A stretch of DNA of 64,000 nucleotides from JAMHWF01 sp964371405 (GTDB taxonomy: Bacteria > Pseudomonadota > Gammaproteobacteria > Burkholderiales > Burkholderiaceae_C): NCBI GenBank assembly GCA_964371405.1, contig CAYJLV010000017.1, forward strand, positions 1 through 64,000, given 5' to 3'. A program made the translations under genes and the position numbers. Under the pieces are notes generated by a model. That model saw only the letters and a program-made list of their open reading frames with translations, had not been told where the DNA came from and ran no database searches. Shown piece after piece: positions 39,936 through 48,298 of the stretch. Numbering within the stretch: the first letter of the stretch is position 1; each line of letters opens with the position of its first letter.

Positions 39936-40878
39936 CTACGACCCCGTGCGCATCGGCCTGCTGTCGGCCAGCGACCGCGCCTCCAGCGGCGCCTATGCCG
40001 ACCAGGGCATCCCGAGCCTGCGCGAGTGGCTGGCGCGAGCCGTGCGCAACCCCATCGCGTTCGAGGAGCGCCTGGTCCCCGACGATCAGGCGACGATCTC
40101 GGCTGCACTGATCGAGCTCGTCGACACGGCGCACTGCGACTTGGTGCTGACGACTGGCGGCACCGGCCCCGCGCCGCGCGACGTGACGCCCGAGGCGACG
40201 CTCGCCGTCGCGACCAAGACGATGCCCGGCTTCGGCGAGCAGATGCGCCAGATCAGCCTGCGCTTCGTGCCGACGGCGATCCTGTCGCGACAGGTCGCCG
40301 TGGTCCGCGGCAAGGCGCTGATCGTCAACCTGCCGGGCCAGCCGAAATCGATCGCCGAGACGCTCGAGGGCTTGAAGACGACCGAGCCGCCGGTGCCCGG
40401 CATCTTCGCCGCCGTGCCCTACTGCATCGACCTGATCGGCGGCCCCTACATCGAGACCGACGACGCCGTCTGCGCCGCGTTCCGGCCCAAGTCGGCGCGG
40501 CGCGCGCCGCGCGGCCCGCCTACCGGACGAGCTGGTTCAGCTTCGCGGCGGCGAAGTCTTGCGTCGTCTGCGCGTCGCTCGGCACGGTGCCGCCGGGCCG
40601 GCCCTGCGACAGCTTCTCGATCGCCTGCCAGATCAGCGCGATCTGGTGTTCGTGGCCGGCGGCGTTGTCGATCAGCCCCTTCATCGCCTGCGCGACGGGG
40701 TCGTCGCCCTGCGTCACACCGTAGGCCGAGAAGCCCATCTTGGCCGCGGCGTACTCGCGCGCCGCGTCGGCCGACTTCTGCACGATGCGCGCCGGGATGC
40801 CGACCGCCGTTGCGCCCGGCGGCACCGCTTGCAGCAGCACGGCGTTGGAGCCGACGCGCGCGCCGTCGCCGATGGTGA
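39928..40878 (+). CDS. mog: Molybdopterin adenylyltransferase Mog with abnormal C-terminal extension
   Basis: The first 190 or so residues are a complete Mog/MoaB-type domain that adenylylates molybdopterin before Mo insertion (GLLSASDRASSGAYADQG, TTGGTGPAPRDVTPEAT, NLPGQPKSI). Homologues end near the FRPKSARR reached here at about 40500. In this sequence no stop occurs in frame until 40878, adding about 120 Arg/Ser/Ala-rich residues that are simply the antisense of cysE. The stop was either lost by mutation or masked by a sequencing error. The Mo cofactor it makes would serve nitrate reductase, among others. Confidence 0.85.
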   Translation: MSDYDPVRIGLLSASDRASSGAYADQGIPSLREWLARAVRNPIAFEERLVPDDQATISAALIELVDTAHCDLVLTTGGTGPAPRDVTPEATLAVATKTMPGFGEQMRQISLRFVPTAILSRQVAVVRGKALIVNLPGQPKSIAETLEGLKTTEPPVPGIFAAVPYCIDLIGGPYIETDDAVCAAFRPKSARRAPRGPPTGRAGSASRRRSLASSARRSARCRRAGPATASRSPARSARSGVRGRRRCRSAPSSPARRGRRPASHRRPRSPSWPRRTRAPRRPTSARCAPGCRPPLRPAAPLAAARRWSRRARRRRW

Positions 40879-41287
40879 AGCCGCCCAGCACCTTGGCGCC
40901 GGCCGACACGATCACGCCCTTGCCGAGCGTCGGATGCCGCTTCGCGCCCTTGGTCAGCGACGTGCCGCCGAGCGTCACGCCCTGGTAGATGGTGCAGTCG
41001 TCGCCGACCTCGGCCGTCTCGCCGATCACGACGCCCATGCCGTGGTCGATGAAGACGCGCCGGCCGATCGTCGCGCCGGGGTGGATCTCGATGCCGGTGA
41101 ACCAGCGTCCGAACTGCGAGACGAAGCGGCCCAGCCACTTGAAGCCGGCACGCCAGCAGGCATGCGCCCAGCGGTGCACCACCAGCGCGTGCAGGCCCGG
41201 GTAGCAGGTCAGCACTTCCCACGACGAACGTGCCGCGGGGTCGCGCTCGCGGATGCAGGCGATGTCTTCTCGGAGGCGGTCGAACAT
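40520..41287 (-). CDS. cysE: Serine O-acetyltransferase
   Basis: This 255-residue hexapeptide-repeat enzyme makes O-acetylserine, the first step of cysteine synthesis. It begins with the SATase helical domain (MFDRLREDIACIRERDPAA), then the left-handed beta-helix with IEIHPGATIGRRVFIDHGMG and VVIGETAEVGDDCTIYQGVTLGG. The ATG at 41287 is the family start; a GTG six codons upstream is an alternative. In Burkholderiales it commonly neighbours trmJ and suhB, as here. It is overlapped antisense by the extended mog frame. Confidence 0.95.
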   Translation of the reverse strand: MFDRLREDIACIRERDPAARSSWEVLTCYPGLHALVVHRWAHACWRAGFKWLGRFVSQFGRWFTGIEIHPGATIGRRVFIDHGMGVVIGETAEVGDDCTIYQGVTLGGTSLTKGAKRHPTLGKGVIVSAGAKVLGGFTIGDGARVGSNAVLLQAVPPGATAVGIPARIVQKSADAAREYAAAKMGFSAYGVTQGDDPVAQAMKGLIDNAAGHEHQIALIWQAIEKLSQGRPGGTVPSDAQTTQDFAAAKLNQLVR

Positions 41288-41344
41288 GGGCGGTAGGCGC
41301 GTCACGCGGGTGCGATGCTTCAGTGTAGACGCGGCTTCGCGTCC

Positions 41345-42079
41345 TCACTCCCGGCCGGGTCGCAGCGCCTGCATTGCTCGCGCGATGCCGCGCAGGATCT
41401 GCACCTCCTCGACCGTCAGGTCGGCGCGGTTGGCGAGCTGGTTCAGGCGCGGCAGCAGCTTCTTCGGCGCCGCCGGGTCGAGGAAGCCGACGCGCACCAG
41501 CGCGTCGCGCCAGTGCGCGAGCAGGCCCTGCACCGCCCGCGCGTCGGCCAGCGCCGCGTCGGCGACGCGCGGCTCGACCGCGTAGCCGCCCAGCGCCTGG
41601 CGCCAGTCGTAGGCGACCAGCTGCACCGCCTGCGCGAGGTTGAGCGAACCATAGTCCGGGTGCGTCGGGATGCTGAGCACGGCGTGACAGCGGTAGACGT
41701 CGTCGTTGCTCATGCCGAAGCGCTCGCCGCCGAACACGAAGGCGACGCGCCGCCCGGCCGGCGCCAGCGCCGCGAACAGCTCGCGCGGCGCCTGCGTCGG
41801 CGGCCCGAAGTCGCGCGGCGTCATCGCCGTCGCACAGGCGAAGGTGACGCCGTCGAGCGCGTCGGCCAGCGTCGGCACGACGCGCGCCGCGTCGAGCAGG
41901 TCGGTCGCGCCGCTGGCCATCGCTCGCGCCTCGTCGCGGCCGAGCACGTCGGCGTGGCGCGGCGCGACCAGCACGAGGTCGCGAAACCCCATCACCTTCA
42001 TCGCGCGCGCCGCCGCGCCGACGTTGCCGGCGTGGCTGGTGTGCATCAGCACGAAGCGGGTCGGGTCGGCGGACGGCAT
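41345..42079 (-). CDS. trmJ: tRNA (cytidine/uridine-2'-O-)-methyltransferase TrmJ
   Basis: This 244-residue SPOUT methyltransferase modifies position 32 of tRNA with SAM. It shows the N-terminal TSHAGNVGAAARAMKVMGF, the knot motifs VFGGERFGMSNDDV and SIPTHPDYGSLNLAQAVQLVAYD, and a C-terminal helical extension. It is divergent from suhB, with a TAAAAT -10-like box at 42150-42155 on the plus strand in the 142-bp gap. Confidence 0.95.
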   Translation of the reverse strand: MPSADPTRFVLMHTSHAGNVGAAARAMKVMGFRDLVLVAPRHADVLGRDEARAMASGATDLLDAARVVPTLADALDGVTFACATAMTPRDFGPPTQAPRELFAALAPAGRRVAFVFGGERFGMSNDDVYRCHAVLSIPTHPDYGSLNLAQAVQLVAYDWRQALGGYAVEPRVADAALADARAVQGLLAHWRDALVRVGFLDPAAPKKLLPRLNQLANRADLTVEEVQILRGIARAMQALRPGRE

Positions 42080-42221
42080 GTCGTCTTTCGTGGCATGGCT
42101 GCAGGCTGCAGGCGTGCTTGCGATTGTCCTTGGGGTCCGGCACGCCGGGTAAAATTACGGCCTTCCGCGACGGCACCGCTCGTCGCGCACCGCCCGCCCC
42201 TCCCTTTTCGAGCCGCCTCCC

Positions 42222-43157
42222 ATGTCGCAAGCGCTGCACCCGATGCTCAACGTCGCCATCAAGGCGGCACGCACCGCCGCGACGATCATCAATCGCGCGT
42301 CGCTCGACGTCGACCTGCTCAAGGTCAACACCAAGTCGCCCAACGATTTCGTCACCGAGGTCGACCAGGCGGCCGAGCAGGCCATCATCGAGACGCTGCT
42401 CGGCGCCTACCCGGGCCACGGCATCCTGGCCGAGGAATCGGGCCGCACGCACGGCGCACGTGACAGCGAATACGTCTGGATCATCGACCCGCTCGACGGC
42501 ACGACGAACTTCATCCACGGCTTCCCGGTCTATGCCGTGTCGATCGCGCTGGCGTTCAAGGGCCAGGTGCAGCAGGCCGTCGTCTACGACCCGTCGCGCG
42601 ACGATCTGTTCTATGCGTCCAAGGGTCGCGGCGCCTTCCGCAACGACCGCCGGCTGCGCGTGTCCAAGCGCACGCGGCTGGCCGAGTCGCTGATCGGCAC
42701 CGGTTTTCCGTTCCGCAAGGGCGACAACTTCAAGCGCTACGTCAAGATGTTCGAAGACGTGATGCAGCAGTGCGCCGGCCTGCGCCGCCCCGGCGCCGCC
42801 GCGCTCGATCTGTGCTACGTCGCCGCCGGCTGGTACGACGGCTTCTTCGAGACCGGCCTCAGCCCCTGGGACATCGCGGCCGGCTCGCTCATCATCACCG
42901 AGGCCGGCGGCCTGATCGGCAACTTCACCGGCGAGGCCGACTACCTCTACCAGCGCGAAGTCGTCGCCGGCAACCCGAAGATCTACGGTCAGCTGGTGCA
43001 GATCCTCGCGCACTACACGCGCGTGATCGACGAGGCCGCGCCGGCCGCGCACCCGGCGCCCGCCGCACCGACGGCGACCGACGTCTTCATCACCGCAGCC
43101 GCCCCGGAGCCCGCCGCGAGGAAGGCCGTGCGCGTGCGCAAGGGCGGCGCCGGCTGA
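42222..43157 (+). CDS. suhB: Inositol monophosphatase family protein SuhB
   Basis: This 311-residue Mg-dependent phosphatase has the metal-binding motifs AEESG, DPLDGTTNFIHG and WDIAAGSLIITEAGG. In E. coli SuhB also takes part in rRNA antitermination and ribosome assembly. The last 45 residues are an Ala/Pro-rich tail ending in basic residues, longer than the enteric protein. It is divergent from trmJ, a conserved neighbourhood. Confidence 0.94.
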   Translation: MSQALHPMLNVAIKAARTAATIINRASLDVDLLKVNTKSPNDFVTEVDQAAEQAIIETLLGAYPGHGILAEESGRTHGARDSEYVWIIDPLDGTTNFIHGFPVYAVSIALAFKGQVQQAVVYDPSRDDLFYASKGRGAFRNDRRLRVSKRTRLAESLIGTGFPFRKGDNFKRYVKMFEDVMQQCAGLRRPGAAALDLCYVAAGWYDGFFETGLSPWDIAAGSLIITEAGGLIGNFTGEADYLYQREVVAGNPKIYGQLVQILAHYTRVIDEAAPAAHPAPAAPTATDVFITAAAPEPAARKAVRVRKGGAG

Positions 43158-43194
43158 AGCGCCCCGCTCCCGTCCACGGCAACGGCCCGGCGCC

Positions 43195-43236
43195 TTGAGG
43201 CGGATCAAGCCGGCCGCGGGCCGGCGTCGATATATT
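43195..43236 (+). promoter_or_regulatory. FNR/ANR-type class II promoter
   Basis: TTGAGGCGGATCAA (43195-43208) matches the FNR/ANR dyad TTGAT-N4-ATCAA at 9 of 10 positions. A TATATT -10 box lies at 43231-43236, predicting transcription from about 43243. That places the dyad centre at exactly -41.5, the classic position of an FNR-activated class II promoter. The first start codon of the downstream gene is 32 bp further on. Confidence 0.65.
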
Positions 43237-43274
43237 CGATGCAGCATGCCGGTCGTCTGCCGGCAAGAAGCTCC

Positions 43275-43841
43275 ATGATGGATCCGCGCGACTGCGCCAT
43301 CGCCGACGAATTGCCTGCCGCCGCCGTGATCGTCGACGGTACGGTCGACGTCGACGCCATGCTCGCCGAGATCGTCGTGCAGCAGCGGCGCGCCGGGCGG
43401 CGCGTGCGCGGCCTGTTGATGATGCATCGCGGTGCGACGGCGGGTTGCGCCGGCGACATGGTGCTCGTCGACATCGAGACGCGCGACGAATACCTGGTTT
43501 CTCTGCCGGCCAGCGGCGGCTCGTGCCGCGCCGACACGCAGGGCTTCGCCAGCGCAAGCCGGGTTCTGAAGACTGCGCTGGAGCAGTCGCCGGACCTCGT
43601 CGTCTGCAACCGCTTCGGCAGCCTGGAGGCCGAAGGCAAGGGCTTCGTCGCCGAACTGCTCGACGTGATGGCCAGCGGCATCCCGTTGCTCACCGCGGTG
43701 GCGGCGAGCCGCGTCGACGCCTGGCAGCGCTTCAGCGGCGGCGCCCGCCTGCTGCCGGCGCGCATCGACGAAGTGACCGCCTGGCTGGAGGGTACGCTGG
43801 CAGCGTGCCCACGCGCCGACGCCGGCGTCCCGGTCCGGTGA
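43275..43841 (+). CDS. DUF2478 family protein
   Basis: This 188-residue protein resembles DUF2478, nucleotide-binding-like proteins often found near molybdate transport or anaerobic genes (LPAAAVIVDG, then RRVRGLLMM, and VVCNRFGSLEAEGKGFVAELLD). Two adjacent ATGs (43275, 43278) could start it. Function is unknown. It is the first gene after an FNR-like promoter and overlaps neither neighbour; a methyltransferase gene starts 4 bp later, so the two form an operon. Confidence 0.75.
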   Translation: MMDPRDCAIADELPAAAVIVDGTVDVDAMLAEIVVQQRRAGRRVRGLLMMHRGATAGCAGDMVLVDIETRDEYLVSLPASGGSCRADTQGFASASRVLKTALEQSPDLVVCNRFGSLEAEGKGFVAELLDVMASGIPLLTAVAASRVDAWQRFSGGARLLPARIDEVTAWLEGTLAACPRADAGVPVR

Positions 43842-43845
43842 TGGC

Positions 43846-44709
43846 GTGAATCTGGACGACATCGACTTCGCGGCGCTGCATCGCGAGCAGTTGCGCCGCT
43901 ACCGAGGCGGCGCACGACCCGCCAGCGCCTGGGACGCGCGCGCCGCCGACTTCGGCCGCAACCGGCGCCGCAGCCGCTATGCCGAGGACTTCATCGCGCG
44001 CATGGCCCTCGCCGGCGCCCGCACGCTGCTCGACGTCGGCAGCGGCCCGGGCACGCTGGCGCTGCCGCTGGCGCGCCGGCTCGACCGCGTCGTCGCGCTC
44101 GACTACAGCGCGCGCATGCTCGACGAGCTGCATGCGGCGGCACGCGAGCAAGGCATCGCCAACGTCACGACGGTCCACCGCGCCTGGGAGGACGACTGGC
44201 GCGACCTGCCGGTGTGCGACATCGCGATCGCGTCGCGCTCCACCGCCGTCGACGATCTCGACGCCGCGCTCGAGAAACTCGACCGGCATGCGCGCCTGCG
44301 CGTCTACCTGACGACGCCCGCCGCCGCCAGCCGCCTCGGCCCCGATCTCGAGCGGGTGCTCGAAGTCGAGGCGCCGCGATCGCCCGATCCGCTGCTGCTG
44401 CTCGGCCTGCTGCAGCGCCGCGGCGTCCATCCGCGCGTCGACTGGATCGAGACGCCCGGCCGCTGGGCCGGTTGCGCGGACTTCGACGACCTCGAGCGCC
44501 GCGTCGCGGCCGTCGTCGGTCCGCTCGAAGCGCGGGCGCGTACCCGCCTGCGCGCCTGGTACGACGCCGACCCGGTGCGCGCACTGCGCGGCGGCGAGCC
44601 GATGCGCTGGGCCTTCGTCGCCTGGGCGCCGCGGCACTGCGAGAACGCGGCGGCGGCACGCCCGGCGGCGGCGCACGCCGCGCCCTGCCTCGCGACCGAC
44701 CCGGCGTAG
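43846..44709 (+). CDS. Class I SAM-dependent methyltransferase
   Basis: This 287-residue protein has the SAM-binding motif I LLDVGSGPGTLALPLA (about 64-79), the acidic residue at VVALDYSARML, and a family-typical second half with ASRSTAVDDLDAALEKL. The substrate is unknown. The start is a GTG 4 bp after the DUF2478 stop, so the two genes are coexpressed, probably under low oxygen. It is followed by a hairpin and then mutS. Confidence 0.82.
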   Translation: MNLDDIDFAALHREQLRRYRGGARPASAWDARAADFGRNRRRSRYAEDFIARMALAGARTLLDVGSGPGTLALPLARRLDRVVALDYSARMLDELHAAAREQGIANVTTVHRAWEDDWRDLPVCDIAIASRSTAVDDLDAALEKLDRHARLRVYLTTPAAASRLGPDLERVLEVEAPRSPDPLLLLGLLQRRGVHPRVDWIETPGRWAGCADFDDLERRVAAVVGPLEARARTRLRAWYDADPVRALRGGEPMRWAFVAWAPRHCENAAAARPAAAHAAPCLATDPA

Positions 44710-44714
44710 CGCCC

Positions 44715-44735
44715 GCGCCGGCCCCGGCCCGGCGC
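44715..44735 (+). terminator. Hairpin after the methyltransferase gene
   Basis: A 7-bp stem GCGCCGG/CCGGCGC with a 7-nt loop lies 5 bp after the stop codon. No T-tract follows, so it may only slow polymerase or protect the 3' end. A TACGAT -10-like box for mutS lies just beyond (44742-44747). Confidence 0.4.
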
Positions 44736-44834
44736 ATCGCCTACGATATGCGGCGCGGCGGCCGCTCCTGCACCGGGCAGCGCCCCCGCCCTGCCGATGC
44801 CGACCTCTCCGCCCCTCATGCACCCCACGCCGAC

Positions 44835-47456
44835 ATGACCGCGGCCGCCCCGGACTTCAGCGCCCACACGCCCATGATGGCGCAGTACCTGCGCATCAAG
44901 GCCGAGCACCCTGACACGCTCGTCTTCTACCGGATGGGCGACTTCTACGAGCTGTTCTTCGACGACGCGCGGCGCGCCAACCAGTTGCTCGACATCACGC
45001 TGACGACGCGCGGCCAGAGCGCCGGACAGCCCGTCGTGATGGCCGGCGTGCCGGTGCATGCCGTCGAGACTTATCTCGGTCGGCTCGTCAGGCAGGGCGT
45101 CGCCGTCGCGATCTGCGAGCAGGTCGGCGAAGTGGGCGCGGCCAAAGGGCCGGTCGAGCGCAAGGTGGTGCGCGTCGTGACGCCCGGCACCGTGACCGAC
45201 GCCGAGCTGCTCGACGAGCGCAGCGACACGCGGCTGCTGGCGCTGAAAGCACAGCGCGCGACGTGGGGCCTCGCATGGCTGGGCATCGCGAGCGCCGAGC
45301 TCGGCATCAGCGAATGCGGCGAGGCCGAGCTCGCCGGCTGGCTGGCGCGGCTCGCGCCGGCCGAGATCCTGGTCGAGAGCAGCGATGCGCTGCCCGCCGC
45401 CGTGCGCCAGTGCGGCGCCGCGCTGACGCTGCGCCCGGCGTGGCAGTTCGACGCCGCGCTCGGCGTGCGCAAGCTGTGCGCGCAACTGCGCGTCGCCAGC
45501 CTTGCCGGCTACAACGCCGACGCGCTGCCGGCCGCGCATGCCGCCGCCGCCGCGCTGCTCGCCTACGCCGAGCACACGCAGGGCACGGCGCTCGGCCACG
45601 TCGACACGCTCGCCGTCGAGCGCGCCAGCGAGCTGCTCGAACTGCCGCCGACGACGCACCGCAACCTGGAGCTGACGCGCACGCTGCGCGGCGAGGAGTC
45701 GCCGACGCTGCTGTCGCTCATCGACACCTGCCGCAGCGGCATGGGCAGCCGCGCGCTGCGCCTGTGGCTGACGCGGCCGCTGCGCGAGCGCGACGTCGCC
45801 GCGGCGCGCCACGCCGCGATCGAGGCGCTGATCGGCAACGGCTTCGATGCGCTGCGCGACGCGCTGCGCCACGTCGCCGATGTCGAGCGCATCACGGCGC
45901 GCATCGCGCTGCGCCAAGTGCGCCCGCGCGAGCTGGCCGGACTGCGCGCGACGCTGGCCGAGCTGCCCGCACTGCGTGGCGCGCTGCCGGGCGGCGCGCC
46001 GCTGCTGGCCGAGCAGGCGCGCGCACTCGAGCCGCCGCCCGAAGTCGAGGCACTGCTCGCGCGCACGATCGCCGAAGAGCCCGCGGCGCTGCTGCGCGAC
46101 GGCGGCGTGATCGCCGCCGGTTGCGACGCCGATCTGGACGAACTGCGCGCCATCGGCCAGAACTGCGACGCCTTCCTTCTCGAGCTCGAGGCGCGCGAGC
46201 GCGCGCGCACCGGCATCGCCAACCTGCGCGTGCAGTTCAACCGGGTGCACGGCTTCTACATCGAGGTGACGCAGGGTCAGGCGGCGAAGGTGCCCACCGA
46301 CTACCGGCGCCGCCAGACAATGAAGAACGCCGAGCGCTACATCACGCCCGAGCTGAAGGCGTTCGAGGACAAGGCGCTGTCGGCGCAGGAGCGCGCGCTG
46401 GCGCGCGAGAGGTGGCTCTGGGAGCAGCTGCTCGACGCGCTGCAGCCGAAGCTGCCGGCGCTCACCGCGCTGGCGCGCGCGCTGGCAGCGATCGATGCGC
46501 TGGCGGCGCTGGCCGAGCGCGCCGCCACACTCGGCTGGTGCCGGCCCGAGTTCGTCGCGCAGCCCTGCATCGAGATCGAGGCCGGCCGCCACCCCGTCGT
46601 CGAGGCGCGTCTGGCCGAAACCGGCGGCGGCGCCTTCGTGCCCAACCACTGCCGGCTCGACGCGAAGCGCCGCATGCTCGTCATCACCGGCCCCAACATG
46701 GGCGGCAAGTCGACCTACATGCGGCAGGTCGCGCTGATCGTGCTGCTCGCGGCGATGGGCTCGTGGGTGCCGGCGGCGTCGGCGCGGCTCGGGCCGGTCG
46801 ACGCGATCCACACGCGCATCGGAGCCGCCGACGACGTGGCCAACGCGCAATCGACCTTCATGGTCGAGATGACGGAGGCCGCCGCCATCGTGCACGGCGC
46901 GACGGAGCGCAGCCTGGTGCTGATGGACGAGATCGGGCGCGGTACATCGACCTTCGACGGCCTGGCGCTGGCCGGTGCGATCGCCGCCCACCTGCACGAC
47001 AAGTGCCGAGCCTTCACGCTGTTCGCGACGCACTACTTCGAGCTGACGGCGTTCCCGGCGCGCCACGAGCGCGCGCTCAACGTCCACGTCGGCGCGGTGG
47101 AGAACGGCGCCGACGTCGTGTTCCTGCACGAGATCGAGGCCGGACCGGCGAGCCGCAGCTACGGCGTGCAGGTCGCGCGGCTGGCCGGCATGCCGGCGCC
47201 GCTGGTGCGCCAGGCGCAGGCCACGCTCGAGGCGCTGGAGGCGCAGCAGCGCGCCGCCGAGCGCCAGATCGACCTGTTCGCCGCACCGCCGCCGGCACCC
47301 CTCGTCGAAGAAAACGCGGTGGAGCTGGCGCTGGCGCGCATCGACCCCGACACGCTGACGCCGCGCGAAGCGCTCGACGCGCTGTACCGGCTCAAGCAAC
47401 TGACGACGAGCGCGCCGGCCGAACCGGAGCTGGCCGCGGGCCTGCGCCCGCAGTGA
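44835..47456 (+). CDS. mutS: DNA mismatch repair protein MutS
   Basis: This 873-residue mismatch sensor has the Phe-x-Glu mismatch-binding motif in FYRMGDFYELFFDDA, the connector, lever and clamp domains, and the ABC ATPase with Walker A GPNMGGKSTYM, Walker B LVLMDEIGRGTSTFDG and the ATHYFELT loop. A short C-terminal tail (LTPREALDALYRLK) is the tetramerisation/beta-clamp region. The ATG at 44835 is the family start. mutL lies in the same window at about 58.6 kb. Confidence 0.97.
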   Translation: MTAAAPDFSAHTPMMAQYLRIKAEHPDTLVFYRMGDFYELFFDDARRANQLLDITLTTRGQSAGQPVVMAGVPVHAVETYLGRLVRQGVAVAICEQVGEVGAAKGPVERKVVRVVTPGTVTDAELLDERSDTRLLALKAQRATWGLAWLGIASAELGISECGEAELAGWLARLAPAEILVESSDALPAAVRQCGAALTLRPAWQFDAALGVRKLCAQLRVASLAGYNADALPAAHAAAAALLAYAEHTQGTALGHVDTLAVERASELLELPPTTHRNLELTRTLRGEESPTLLSLIDTCRSGMGSRALRLWLTRPLRERDVAAARHAAIEALIGNGFDALRDALRHVADVERITARIALRQVRPRELAGLRATLAELPALRGALPGGAPLLAEQARALEPPPEVEALLARTIAEEPAALLRDGGVIAAGCDADLDELRAIGQNCDAFLLELEARERARTGIANLRVQFNRVHGFYIEVTQGQAAKVPTDYRRRQTMKNAERYITPELKAFEDKALSAQERALARERWLWEQLLDALQPKLPALTALARALAAIDALAALAERAATLGWCRPEFVAQPCIEIEAGRHPVVEARLAETGGGAFVPNHCRLDAKRRMLVITGPNMGGKSTYMRQVALIVLLAAMGSWVPAASARLGPVDAIHTRIGAADDVANAQSTFMVEMTEAAAIVHGATERSLVLMDEIGRGTSTFDGLALAGAIAAHLHDKCRAFTLFATHYFELTAFPARHERALNVHVGAVENGADVVFLHEIEAGPASRSYGVQVARLAGMPAPLVRQAQATLEALEAQQRAAERQIDLFAAPPPAPLVEENAVELALARIDPDTLTPREALDALYRLKQLTTSAPAEPELAAGLRPQ

Positions 47457-47470
47457 TCGGAGACGAACGC

Positions 47471-48298
47471 ATGACCTACTGTGTCGCCATCAAGCTCGAC
47501 GCCGGGCTGGTGTTCCTGTCGGACTCGCGCACCAACGCCGGGCTCGACCAGTTCGGCACGTTCCGCAAGATGATGGTCTACGAGAAGCCGGGCCACCGCT
47601 TCATGGTGCTGCTGTCGGCGGGCAACCTGTCGATCTCGCAGTCGGTGCGCGAGATCCTGCAGGTCGAGAAGATCGACAACGGCGACAAGCCGCCGATCAC
47701 GATCTGGAACGCGACCAGCATGTTCGACGTGGCGCGCGTGCTCGGCCGCGCCGTGCGCCGCGTCTACGAGCAGGACGGCCCGTCGCTGAAGGCGGCGGGC
47801 ATCGACTTCAACGCGACGATGATCATCGGCGGCCAGATCCACGGCGAGGCGATGCGCCTGTTCCTCGTCTACTCGGCGGGCAATTTCATCGAGGCGACGG
47901 CCGAAACCTGCTACTTCCAGATCGGCGAGTCGAAGTACGGCAAGCCGATCCTCGACCGCGTGATCACGGCGGCGACGCCGCTGGGCGAAGCCGCCAAGTG
48001 CGCGCTGGTGTCGATGGACTCGTCGCTGAAGTCGAACCTGTCGGTCGGCCTGCCGCTGGACCTGCTGGTCTACGAGGCGAACCAGTACGCCAGCGACCGC
48101 CACGTCTGCATCGACGAGCACAACCCCTACTTCGCGATGATCCGCAGCGCCTGGGGGCGCAAGCTGCGGGAAGCCTTCGAAGGCATCGAGAGCCCGGAAT
48201 GGGACGCCGCGACGCCGACCGCGACGCCGCTGCGCCCGGAGTCCGAGCGCTACAAGCCGCTCAGGAAGATCACGCACGCGGGCGAGAAGATTGTCTGA
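47471..48298 (+). CDS. Proteasome-type protease (COG3484; Anbu/BPH-like)
   Basis: This 275-residue Ntn hydrolase has the proteasome-beta arrangement: Thr2 directly after Met (the nucleophile after Met removal), an Asp at position 18 (SDSR) and Lys33 (FRKM). Later segments VYSAGNFIEAT and SMDSSLKSNLSVGLP match the COG3484 family, which includes Anbu and the betaproteobacterial proteasome homologue. No transglutaminase, ATP-grasp or alpha-E genes, the usual Anbu partners, are nearby. It starts 14 bp after mutS; a hydrolase gene overlaps its end. Confidence 0.9.
   Translation: MTYCVAIKLDAGLVFLSDSRTNAGLDQFGTFRKMMVYEKPGHRFMVLLSAGNLSISQSVREILQVEKIDNGDKPPITIWNATSMFDVARVLGRAVRRVYEQDGPSLKAAGIDFNATMIIGGQIHGEAMRLFLVYSAGNFIEATAETCYFQIGESKYGKPILDRVITAATPLGEAAKCALVSMDSSLKSNLSVGLPLDLLVYEANQYASDRHVCIDEHNPYFAMIRSAWGRKLREAFEGIESPEWDAATPTATPLRPESERYKPLRKITHAGEKIV

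Noticed and set aside
43231..43240. TATATTCGAT region as a ModE site
   Set aside because: Only a partial palindrome is present and the position fits a -10 box much better.
40446..43862. Large minus-strand open frame spanning cysE to the DUF2478 gene
   Set aside because: It crosses several real genes in other frames and contains no conserved motif.
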